Source of the DNA: Planctomycetales bacterium
Lineage (GTDB): Bacteria > Planctomycetota > Planctomycetia > Planctomycetales > Planctomycetaceae
Length of the DNA stretch: 7,205 bases
Reading direction: 5' to 3'
NCBI GenBank assembly: GCA_020050375.1
Contig: JAGVKR010000387.1
Location: forward strand, 1 to 7,205
The first letter of the stretch is position 1. Each line of letters begins with the position of its first letter. The position numbers and the translations under genes were made by a program. The notes beneath the pieces are model-generated. The model was not told the DNA's origin. It made no database searches and saw nothing but the letters and a program-made list of their open reading frames with translations. Shown one piece after another: positions 1-5,625 of the stretch.

Positions 1-911
1 AAACCGGCCGTCCCCCCCCCGGCGACAGCCGTGGTGAAGAACCCCATTCGATAACGGGCCAGGTCACGGACCGCATAGAGCATGTTGCGCTCGGCCTGCG
101 TCAGCCCTTCCAGGACAAATCGCCGACCGCCGTTCGCCAGCAGCGGCTGCACGAGCGAGTACGAAATCACGCTGGCGGTCGAATCGCTCTTGCCGCCCGC
201 CGAGAAGAGCCAGAGCGTATTGTTGGCCAGTTCGGCGATGAACTGCGCCCCCGACGGAAACAATTGCCTGACACCCACGGTATTGTTCCAGTTCACGGAA
301 TCCCCCGTGCCCGGCACGTCTTCCAAGGTGACTTCGCTGCTCGGCCGACCGCCGAAGCCGACGAACTGCAAATCGAACTGAAACCGCTGGAGCGTCAGCG
401 CGAGCGCGACGAGGTAGATGTTTTCAACCTGCGTCTGGTAATCGCGACTGTGAACCCACGAAAGCTCGACAGCTTCTTCGAGCGTCAGTTTTTCAATCTG
501 TGGTAGCACCGCCGACTTGCTGTAATTGGCGGCCACCACCTCCTGTGACAGGCCGAACGGCTGGAGCCAATCGGGGTTTTCCGCCGCCGGCAGATCGCCG
601 AATTCATGCCATTTGCGATACCCGTTCATCCCGTAGACCCAGTTCATGTAGTCGTGGGCGGCGGGATCGTCGGGGGGCAGCGGAGTGAAATCGGGATCGT
701 ACGGATCGTAGAATCGACTTCGCGGATCGGCCATCACGTCGATTCGCGGGAGTGACCAGCGCGGATCGACTTCCTTCTTCTTGATGATATCGTAGGACAG
801 GTCGTCGGCCTGCTCGCGCCAGTACTTCCGCGTGCAGCCGCCGCACAGAAACACCAGCGCCATCAGTCCCAGGCAAACTGCGCGGACAAACCAGGGGCGG
901 GCGCAAGACAT
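1..911 (-). CDS. TolC-family outer membrane efflux lipoprotein (3' end beyond left edge)
   Basis: Read on the minus strand, one uninterrupted frame gives 303 residues and continues past the left edge. Counting from the ATG at 911, residues 1-26 form a lipoprotein signal: Arg5 and Arg10, a hydrophobic core at 11-23, then Leu-Cys-Gly-Gly-Cys with Cys26 as the likely lipidated residue. The Cys at -3 is not the classic lipobox Leu. Residues 27-130 are an acidic, Pro- and Trp-rich region with Pro-Pro-Asp-Asp-Pro-Ala-Ala near 79-85. The TolC-type repeat starts at about 142 (LTLEEAVELSW) and continues to YSLVQPLLANGGRR at 251-264 and a helical stretch. In this family the protein forms the outer-membrane channel of efflux or type I secretion systems. 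The start is uncertain: in-frame ATGs also lie at 917, 935, 938 and 998, none with a clear SD. The one at 998 overlaps the upstream MarR stop as ATGA. I chose 911 because it gives the most normal signal peptide. Substrate unknown. Confidence 0.85.
   Translation of the reverse strand, partial: MSCARPWFVRAVCLGLMALVFLCGGCTRKYWREQADDLSYDIIKKKEVDPRWSLPRIDVMADPRSRFYDPYDPDFTPLPPDDPAAHDYMNWVYGMNGYRKWHEFGDLPAAENPDWLQPFGLSQEVVAANYSKSAVLPQIEKLTLEEAVELSWVHSRDYQTQVENIYLVALALTLQRFQFDLQFVGFGGRPSSEVTLEDVPGTGDSVNWNNTVGVRQLFPSGAQFIAELANNTLWLFSAGGKSDSTASVISYSLVQPLLANGGRRFVLEGLTQAERNMLYAVRDLARYRMGFFTTAVAGGGTAG
12..20 (-). repeat. Nine-base C (coding-strand G) homopolymer inside the TolC-family gene
   Basis: Nine consecutive C on the plus strand read as three consecutive GGG glycine codons in the efflux gene. 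The frame is correct on the right side and gives Ala-Gly-Gly-Gly-Thr-Ala-Gly. Tracts of this length can slip during replication or be miscounted in sequencing, so the reading frame further left depends on the tract length being right. Confidence 0.9.
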
Positions 912-994
912 GGGCATCGTCGGGCGACGACTCATCATTCGGGCCAATTTATGCCGGATTGAAGGTTTCAAGGTGGTTGGACCTGGGTTGGGCC

Positions 995-1651
995 TCATGA
1001 TCTGTCGTGCGACGCTCCCGCTGCCGTCACGCCGAATGGAGACGGTCGCGCGGTTCGAACCGAGCCGAAGGCCGGATCAAGACTACAATTGCGCCGGGCA
1101 CAAACGCCCGGATCGTTCTCCAGGTCGCCAACCAGCCGCTGAAGCCCCTCCGACAATTGCTCGATTTCCTCTGGCGAGAAGAACCGCAGCAGCCGCACAA
1201 CCGTTGCGCCTCGCGTTCGATTCGCCTGTGACAACGCTTCGAGGCCAAAAGGTGTCATGCGAATCAGGCTTCGCCGACGGTCGATCTGCGAGCGCGTGCG
1301 GGTGATCAATCCATCCCCGCTCATCCGTTCGAGAAGCGTGCTCAAGTTGGATTCCGATTGCAGCAGTTGCAGGGCCAGCTCCGACTGCGAGCATTCCCCC
1401 CTCGTTTGTCGATGCAACGCGTCGAGGACGCGATAGCGGGCTTCGTTCAGGCCTGCCTCGGCAGTGCATTCGAGAAGCGCGGCGATCAGGCATTCGGCGC
1501 CGCGAATCAGCAATGGACCGACATCCGTAACCGCTCCAACGGGTGAATGGTTCTCGGCCGATGGACCTGGCCGTTCCGCTTCAGACGAAGCATCGTCTCG
1601 TTTCGCGATGGCGAAATGGGGCGGACCAGGGCTGTGTTCGGCTGAGCTCAT
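995..1651 (-). CDS. MarR-family winged-helix transcriptional regulator
   Basis: The 218-residue protein has a MarR core at about residues 43-178. A first helix (LLIRGAECLIAALLECTAEAGL) is followed by LNEARYRVLDALH. The helix-turn-helix contains SELALQLLQSESNLSTLLERM (about 90-110). The wing at about 119-133 carries the family's Asp-Arg-Arg signature (D124, R125, R126), followed by MTPFGLEAL. MarR proteins are dimers that usually repress their own and neighbouring genes and release DNA on binding small phenolic or lipophilic ligands. No ligand can be inferred. The 40-residue N-terminal extension and 40-residue Arg/Ser-rich C-terminal tail are longer than in typical 140-160-residue members. The start is the first ATG and has no SD. 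Its stop shares bases with an in-frame ATG of the TolC-family gene (ATGA at 995-998), which supports co-transcription and control of the efflux gene. Family call firm, target inferred. Confidence 0.9.
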   Translation of the reverse strand: MSSAEHSPGPPHFAIAKRDDASSEAERPGPSAENHSPVGAVTDVGPLLIRGAECLIAALLECTAEAGLNEARYRVLDALHRQTRGECSQSELALQLLQSESNLSTLLERMSGDGLITRTRSQIDRRRSLIRMTPFGLEALSQANRTRGATVVRLLRFFSPEEIEQLSEGLQRLVGDLENDPGVCARRNCSLDPAFGSVRTARPSPFGVTAAGASHDRS

Positions 1652-1870
1652 GTCTCAATGGTTCGGACGCGAATGGTTAGTAACTGCAGGAAATCTCGGC
1701 ACAGCCGGCATAAACATCCGGGAATACGATCGACACGGGGAACAATCGCGTTGCTTATCGCCGAGTCCGGCTTATGGTTGCTGCAGCGTCGCTTTCGATC
1801 TGGGATGACCGTCCCTGCGATCGACTTGCGGGCAACCGTAAATGGTGACAGGTGTTCGGTGGACGTCTTC

Positions 1871-1920
1871 GCGGCGCGGCAAGGAAATGCTGGGAGCAAT
1901 GAGGGGCCTTGCCGCGCCGC
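1871..1920. repeat. Perfect 14-bp inverted repeat with 22-base spacer
   Basis: The arm at 1871-1884 (GCGGCGCGGCAAGG) is exactly complementary to 1907-1920 (CCTTGCCGCGCCGC). The 22-base spacer contains a small second hairpin, TGCT-GGG-AGCA, at 1888-1898. On the plus strand the stem is followed by ATTTTGTTC, so it resembles a Rho-independent terminator with a short T-run. No gene in the window ends just upstream of it. Alternatives are attenuation of a long secretin leader, an insulator between divergent promoters, or a small RNA. Perfect 14-bp pairing is very unlikely by chance in about 430 bases, but the role is not known. Confidence 0.75.
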
Positions 1921-2022
1921 ATTTTGTTCACTCGACGGCGGCGACTGGGAAGAATAGGGTGATGTTTCCGGTTGTTCCGGGAATGACGGCAGTTCCGTCT
2001 CTTCGCGGACCGATACAGACAG

Positions 2023-2052
2023 AGAGATCATCTCTGACCGCCCCAGGGGGCG
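2023..2052 (+). promoter_or_regulatory. Two adjacent short palindromes just upstream of the secretin start
   Basis: AGAGAT-C-ATCTCT at 2023-2035 is an odd-centred palindrome with 6-bp arms. Three bases later CGCCCC-AG-GGGGCG (2039-2052) forms a second 6-bp inverted repeat. Both lie 29-58 bases before the secretin ATG. As DNA they could be operator sites. As RNA they would need to open at the loop, and the GC-rich one could limit ribosome access. No known regulator motif is recognised, so only the symmetry is certain. Confidence 0.35.
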
Positions 2053-2080
2053 CGCTTTCTGGTTCGGGTCCCAAGGGATA

Positions 2081-4243
2081 ATGAACGCTTCCTTTCGCAC
2101 GGCTTTCTGGGCGATGTGCCTGGGGCTGACCGTTCCCATGATGCTGTTTGTCGGCGGCGCATTGACGTCGGGCGGACGCGCATCGGCAGATCGCAAGGTC
2201 GCCACCGCCGGCTCGTTGCATTCGCGCTTGAACGCGAGCCCAACGCCAGTCGCCGGTCCCGCTTCTGCTGCCATTCGAAAGCCCGCGCGACACAGACGGA
2301 CCATCGAAGGAGCGAAACTCCTTCCGCTGCTCGAGCCAGACCCTGCGGACTCCAGCCTGGCGGAAACGTCTCCGAGAGTCGTTCTCGGACCGCAATTGGA
2401 ATTGGATCCGGCCACGCAAGAGGACCAACCGGGCGTTCGCGGGCGGCTGCCCGCGATTCCCACCGGGACGAGGCCTCGGGCTGAGATCGTCCCCGACGAG
2501 TTGACCGCGGCGCGACCCCAAACGGAGAATCGAATCGAAACTCAGCTCGATGCGATCCTCTCGCACCTCGACCGATTGGCCAGCAAAATCAGCGACCGCC
2601 AAGCGGCGCTCGAGTCGCAACAGAGCGCGACGGCGTTGTTGATGCGGCTGCAACAGGCGCGACAGACGCAGGAACTCGCGGCTCGGCCGCCTGTGTTGTC
2701 GGCGCCGGATTCTCCCCCCGAACAATCGGCCGCGACTGTGGAACCTCCGGTGACGAATCTGCCGTCACCACCCCAACCCGGAGAAGTCCCACCGTCCGTT
2801 ACTAATCTGCCCGCGCCCGTCTCGCCGGCGCCCCAAACAAAGATCTACCGGCCGCGTTACATCGCGGTGCGGGCTCTAGAGACACTGGTGACTCCCTTAC
2901 TGACCGCGGACGTCGGGCGGATCGGATCGGCGAGCAACGAGACTGAAGCCGCGACCGGCGACGTGCAGGGAGGGTTGCCCACACAATGGGATGCGCTTGT
3001 TGTGCGTGACACAACGGACGTGCTGCGTAAGATCGATCGGTTGGTTCAGGAACTGGATGTTCCTCCCGTGAAAATCCTGATTGAAGCGACCATCCTGACG
3101 GTCCGTCTCAATCCGTCGATGCCCTATGGTGTCGACCTGGGTGAATTCAACGCCGGTGGTCAGCCATTTTCGATTTTTCCCGCCGAACTGGCGAACGCCG
3201 GTCCGTGGGGAGCGACCGGCCAACCGCCGAATTCGGCAGGAATCATTCCGACGCTGACGCACGGGACGGGAGTCAAATGCGGGATCCTGCGCGGCGATGC
3301 GCGGGCGTTTCTGCAGGTTCTACAATCGGCCAATCAGATCCGCGGCACGGCGGCGTCGCAAGCGACGGTCGTCAATAAGCAGACGACGGAGATTCTGCTC
3401 AGCGACGGTTTCGCGGCTGCGGCGGACGGCGCGCGTCCGCTCTCCGCGGGCACGATCCTGCGGGTTCGTCCAATCGCGACCCGCGACGGATTGATTCACC
3501 TGGAAATTCGTCCGGTCTTCGGAGTGGAAGCAGCGTCCTGGACGGATGGGATCTTGGCTCGAGAAGGGACTCTCAGCAACCAACTGACGCTTCGGTCGGG
3601 TGAAACGGCGGTCGTCAGTGGCTTCATCGCCGATCACCTGGTGACGTACTCGTACAAGAAATCGGGAATGGGCGAACTGCCTTTCGTCGGGCATTGGTTC
3701 CGCGGCGAAGCGGGTGTGCTGCAACGGACGGAAACGGTCGTGCTGCTCACGCCTCACCTCGGTGAAGCCGTGACACCGCAATCCGATTCGGTTTCATCGG
3801 GCGAGCTGCCCAACCTGCCGCCCTCCGGGAAGCGGGCGCCGTCAAAAAAAGCGGTGGGAACACGACAGCGGACGTCAGATCGGCTCTCGACCACTGCTGA
3901 ACCACGAACCGCACGCCCCAGCGTTCCACATCAGCCGGCCCCCGTCGCAAATGTTCTTCCCGCAGCACCGACCTCACAGCGATTAGACAAGAATGCAATC
4001 GTGCCGGCGGAGATCGGCACATCCTCGAATCAGATTCGCCAGGCGGCGGCGATTGAGACACCCGACGATCGGCCGCCAAAAAAACTGCGGGTTCCGGTTC
4101 GTCGCCCGCGTGCCAGACGACTGCTCCCAGCCGATCACAATGCCGCTGAGGTCGACGAGATCCCCGAAATTCCTGCTGAGTTTGACGAACCAAGCCGGCC
4201 ATTGATTCGCCCGGCGGCGGGAACCCGATCCGGACGGAATTGA
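2081..4243 (+). CDS. Secretin-like outer membrane pore protein (GspD/PilQ superfamily)
   Basis: The 720-residue protein should be exported and form part of an outer-membrane secretin ring. Residues 1-36 are a Sec signal ending Ala-Ser-Ala before Asp37. Residues 150-200 look like a coiled coil. Residues 203-252 are a Pro-rich linker with VTNLP twice (224-228 and 240-244). Residues 254-330 match a secretin N-domain (RPRYIAVRALETLVTPLL, then WDALVVRDTTDVLRKIDRLV). The core spans about 331-560: PPVKILIEATILTVRL, RAFLQVLQ, AGTILRVRPIATRDG, SNQLTLRSGETAVVSGF, GELPFVGHWF and ETVVLLTPHL, the strand pattern of the secretin gate and barrel. An unusual 160-residue tail follows (562-720), Pro/Arg-rich with a basic cluster at 666-680. 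Only one N-domain is visible, where GspD has several. AAGGGA lies only two bases before the ATG, so the SD is poorly spaced. No other secretion or pilus gene is in the window, so the machine it serves is unknown. Confidence 0.9.
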   Translation: MNASFRTAFWAMCLGLTVPMMLFVGGALTSGGRASADRKVATAGSLHSRLNASPTPVAGPASAAIRKPARHRRTIEGAKLLPLLEPDPADSSLAETSPRVVLGPQLELDPATQEDQPGVRGRLPAIPTGTRPRAEIVPDELTAARPQTENRIETQLDAILSHLDRLASKISDRQAALESQQSATALLMRLQQARQTQELAARPPVLSAPDSPPEQSAATVEPPVTNLPSPPQPGEVPPSVTNLPAPVSPAPQTKIYRPRYIAVRALETLVTPLLTADVGRIGSASNETEAATGDVQGGLPTQWDALVVRDTTDVLRKIDRLVQELDVPPVKILIEATILTVRLNPSMPYGVDLGEFNAGGQPFSIFPAELANAGPWGATGQPPNSAGIIPTLTHGTGVKCGILRGDARAFLQVLQSANQIRGTAASQATVVNKQTTEILLSDGFAAAADGARPLSAGTILRVRPIATRDGLIHLEIRPVFGVEAASWTDGILAREGTLSNQLTLRSGETAVVSGFIADHLVTYSYKKSGMGELPFVGHWFRGEAGVLQRTETVVLLTPHLGEAVTPQSDSVSSGELPNLPPSGKRAPSKKAVGTRQRTSDRLSTTAEPRTARPSVPHQPAPVANVLPAAPTSQRLDKNAIVPAEIGTSSNQIRQAAAIETPDDRPPKKLRVPVRRPRARRLLPADHNAAEVDEIPEIPAEFDEPSRPLIRPAAGTRSGRN

Positions 4244-4483
4244 GGTCAGAGCCGATCCGTCCCGACCGTCGCGTTTGACAGGCGCCACCTATCCGGTGCA
4301 GTCGCTACGACTTGCATCAAGGTTGTGGGTGGGTGGAAAAACTCGAATGGGCCGTCAATCTCGGTTTGGTCCTGGCCCAAATCTGGTCTAGCCTAGATGG
4401 GGTCGATTCGATAAACGTCCGTCCTCAGATGGACCCGGCGGTCGTCCGGCAGCGTCAATTCCTCGTGCCGAGTTGCCTCGCTC

Positions 4484-4882
4484 ATGGGATATCGCGTTCT
4501 GATCTGCGACGACGAGCCGCATATTGCCCTGGCGGTGAGCATGAAGTTCCGCAACGCGAACTTCGAAGTTCAGACGGCACGGGACGGCTTCGAGGCTTGG
4601 AAATACATCCAGGAGCAGCCTCCTCACCTGCTGATCAGCGACTGCACGATGCCTCGCATGGACGGCCTCGAGTTGTGCCGTCGCGTTCGCACGCTCACCC
4701 ATTTGCGGAATTTGCCGATTTTTCTTTTGACGGCACGGGGGTTGGAATTGGACCCCTTCGTCGTCCGCGAGCAGTTCGGAATTGCAAAGATCATTCTCAA
4801 GCCGTTCAGCCCCCGCGATTTGCTGCGGGACGTGCAGGCGGCCCTGGGCGTCTCTGAAACGCCGGCGATTGCGATCGCGTAA
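4484..4882 (+). CDS. Single-domain response regulator (CheY-like receiver)
   Basis: The 132-residue protein is a receiver domain with no output domain. It starts GYRVLICDDEP, giving the acidic pair Asp9/Asp10. The phosphoacceptor is Asp53 in LLISDCTMPRMDG. The conserved Thr83 is in FLLTARG and Lys106 in IILKPFSPRDL. The position three before that lysine, usually Tyr or Phe in the signalling switch, is Ile103. Proteins of this kind take phosphate from a histidine kinase or Hpt domain and act by binding partners rather than DNA. The start is the first ATG of the frame and has no SD. The 240 bases before it (4244-4483) hold no other gene, only an 11-base palindrome TCTAGCCTAGA at 4387-4397. A stand-alone Hpt gene 350 bases downstream is a candidate partner. 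Family certain, pathway inferred. Confidence 0.94.
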   Translation: MGYRVLICDDEPHIALAVSMKFRNANFEVQTARDGFEAWKYIQEQPPHLLISDCTMPRMDGLELCRRVRTLTHLRNLPIFLLTARGLELDPFVVREQFGIAKIILKPFSPRDLLRDVQAALGVSETPAIAIA

Positions 4883-4915
4883 TGCGGCCCTTCGCTGATC
4901 GCGCGACCGTCTCGC

Positions 4916-4944
4916 TTGAGGATTGACGCCAAGCCCGCTAAATT
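4916..4944 (+). promoter_or_regulatory. Candidate sigma-70-type promoter for the zinc-ribbon gene
   Basis: TTGAGG at 4916-4921 and TAAATT at 4939-4944 are separated by exactly 17 bases and match the -35 and -10 consensus at four of six positions each. Transcription would begin near 4951 and give a leader of about 150 bases. The site lies just after the response-regulator stop codon, which suggests the zinc-ribbon gene has its own transcript. It is a consensus match only. Confidence 0.5.
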
Positions 4945-4989
4945 GATGGTTTGGTCGTTGCGGCCAAGCGACTGCCGCAATGGAAATAA

Positions 4990-5077
4990 GACCGGACCCC
5001 GCAGGGGAAGTCTTGGGATCTGTCCGGCACTGGAACCAGCGCGACGCCGTATACGGCGCGCTGTCTGTTGTCCGGTC
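4990..5077 (+). ncRNA. Structured 5' leader with mutually exclusive stems, possible cis-regulatory RNA
   Basis: GACCGGAC (4990-4997) is perfectly complementary to GTCCGGTC (5070-5077), an 8-bp long-range stem. The core of the same left strand, CCGGAC, can instead pair with GTCCGG at 5022-5027, an earlier copy. The two pairings exclude each other. Between them is a strong local hairpin at 5041-5061 (GCG, bulged A, CGCCG, loop TATA, CGGCG, CGC) and a small CCCC-GCA-GGGG hairpin near 4997-5007. The long-range stem ends 14 bases before the ribosome binding site of the zinc-ribbon gene. This layout would suit a leader that switches between two folds, or a separate small RNA. No known riboswitch class is recognised. 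The pairings are seen, the function is inferred. Confidence 0.35.
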
Positions 5078-5091
5078 AGGTTCGAACAGGC

Positions 5092-5098
5092 AGGAAGG
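5092..5098 (+). promoter_or_regulatory. Strong ribosome binding site of the zinc-ribbon gene
   Basis: AGGAAGG lies five bases before the ATG at 5104. It is the best ribosome binding site on the plus strand of this window, where the secretin and response-regulator starts have weak or no such sites. It supports real translation of the short frame that follows. Confidence 0.7.
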
Positions 5099-5103
5099 CG
5101 ATC

Positions 5104-5229
5104 ATGGTTTTGCGTCCGCGTACACAGTATGTGAAGAGTCTCAAGCAGAAGCGCTGCCCGAAATGCGGGACGCTCGTGAATCGACGGGTGCGCTGCAAAG
5201 TGTGCCACAAGAAGCTCAAGACTTCTTAG
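5104..5229 (+). CDS. 41-residue basic zinc-ribbon protein of unknown function
   Basis: The short frame has an ATG, a well-placed SD and a TAG stop. Two cysteine pairs, Cys18-Pro-Lys-Cys21 and Cys31-Lys-Val-Cys34 followed by His35, are nine residues apart and form a compact zinc-ribbon with four zinc ligands. Fourteen of the 41 residues are Lys or Arg (R4, R6, K11, K14, K16, R17, K20, R27, R28, R30, K32, K36, K37, K39), so binding to RNA or DNA is likely. Size and composition recall small ribosomal zinc-ribbon proteins such as L32 or L40e, but I do not recognise a known ribosomal family. It follows the structured leader and ends 7 bases from the convergent Hpt gene, with no terminator hairpin in the gap. 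The regular Cys spacing argues against a chance frame. Confidence 0.8.
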   Translation: MVLRPRTQYVKSLKQKRCPKCGTLVNRRVRCKVCHKKLKTS

Positions 5230-5236
5230 GCCCTCC

Positions 5237-5557
5237 TCAGACCGCGATTCGCTGCAGATAGGTCAGCATGCGGTCGAGTTCTGCCGCGATCCGATCGGGC
5301 CCCCCCTGCTTGCAGGCTGCCTCGAGGTCGGCGGCACGGTCCGTCAGCCCTGGGAAACCAAAGCCACCACCGGCTCCTTTGAGCTGGTGTGCGAGCGTCT
5401 GCAACTCAGGAATCCTGCCGGCGCGAAAGGCTTCGATCAGGCACCGCTGTCGTTCCGGCACGGCTTCATCGAACAGCTCGAGAAGCTCGCGATACTCCGG
5501 ATCGTTCGCGAATTCAGAGTAAACGATGGCTCGATCCTGCGACGCGGCGGCGGACAT
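5237..5557 (-). CDS. Stand-alone Hpt (histidine phosphotransfer) domain protein
   Basis: The 106-residue protein is a single Hpt domain, a four-helix bundle that relays phosphate between receiver domains. The phosphorylated residue is His57 in LAHQLKGAGGGFGF, with the conserved Lys60 and Gly61 after it. The second hairpin helix follows as LTDRAADLEAACKQG (71-85), and the last helix is RIAAELDRMLTYLQRIAV. The first part (EFANDPEYRELLELFDEAVPERQRCLIEAF) gives helices A and B. Size fits the family. The frame is open much further upstream, but the ATG at 5557 has AAGGAG six bases before it and matches the domain boundary. It should carry phosphate for a hybrid kinase or receiver, possibly the response regulator encoded at 4484-4882. 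That partnership is inferred only from closeness. Confidence 0.92.
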   Translation of the reverse strand: MSAAASQDRAIVYSEFANDPEYRELLELFDEAVPERQRCLIEAFRAGRIPELQTLAHQLKGAGGGFGFPGLTDRAADLEAACKQGGPDRIAAELDRMLTYLQRIAV

Positions 5558-5563
5558 GGAGAA

Positions 5564-5569
5564 CTCCTT
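5564..5569 (-). promoter_or_regulatory. Ribosome binding site fixing the Hpt start
   Basis: Read on the minus strand, AAGGAG lies six bases before the ATG at 5557. It decides this start over the in-frame codons further upstream, which would add a long Arg/Pro-rich stretch unrelated to the Hpt fold. Confidence 0.75.
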
Positions 5570-5625
5570 CAAATCGAGGGGGGGCGCGACGCCCGCACCC
5601 TCGACCGATACCTGGCTTTCGCCTG

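Larger units (their letters stand above)
1652..2080. other. Divergent intergenic region between the MarR gene and the secretin gene
   Basis: About 430 bases hold the upstream regions of both divergent genes. I find no convincing protein here: open frames exist in several phases, but their composition looks like chance. Structures seen are the 14-bp inverted repeat (1871-1920), two palindromes (2023-2035 and 2039-2052), a direct repeat of TTCCGG near 1967 and 1976, and a 9-bp palindrome GTTAGTAAC at 1676-1684. The last lies about 25 bases upstream of the MarR start, where an autorepressor site could be, though it is short for a MarR operator. The best promoter match toward the secretin is TTCACT (1927-1932), 17 bases, then AAGAAT (1950-1955), four of six at each box, which is weak. 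No promoter toward the MarR gene stands out. Confidence 0.6.

Noticed and set aside
1842..2081. A 79-codon plus-strand frame whose TAA overlaps the secretin ATG (TAATG), which could be a translated leader gene.
   Set aside because: It runs through the 14-bp inverted repeat and both palindromes, has no SD, and its protein has no domain character. The overlap is probably chance.
1648..2463. A 271-codon minus-strand open frame across the intergenic region and the start of the secretin gene.
   Set aside because: It is antisense to the secretin signal peptide and linker, overlaps the MarR start, and encodes a low-complexity Arg/Ser/Pro sequence typical of GC-rich shadow frames.
4871..4878. GCGATCGC, the core of the cyanobacterial HIP1 repeat.
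   Set aside because: There is only one copy, at the end of the response-regulator gene, so it is an ordinary octamer in GC-rich DNA.
5076..5100. GGTTCGAAC looks like a tRNA T-loop.
   Set aside because: The bases on each side do not form a 5-bp T-stem, and no acceptor, D or anticodon arm can be placed upstream.
5070..5103. GGTCAGG followed by AGGCAGGAAGG resembles the conserved core of the bacterial signal recognition particle RNA.
   Set aside because: The GGAA tetraloop and the AGCAGC strand are absent, and the flanks cannot pair as helix 8 requires. The second part is better explained as the ribosome binding site.
4624..5208. A 194-codon minus-strand frame antisense to the response regulator and the zinc-ribbon gene.
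   Set aside because: It opposes two genes with clear domain signatures, and its translation shows no recognisable domain.
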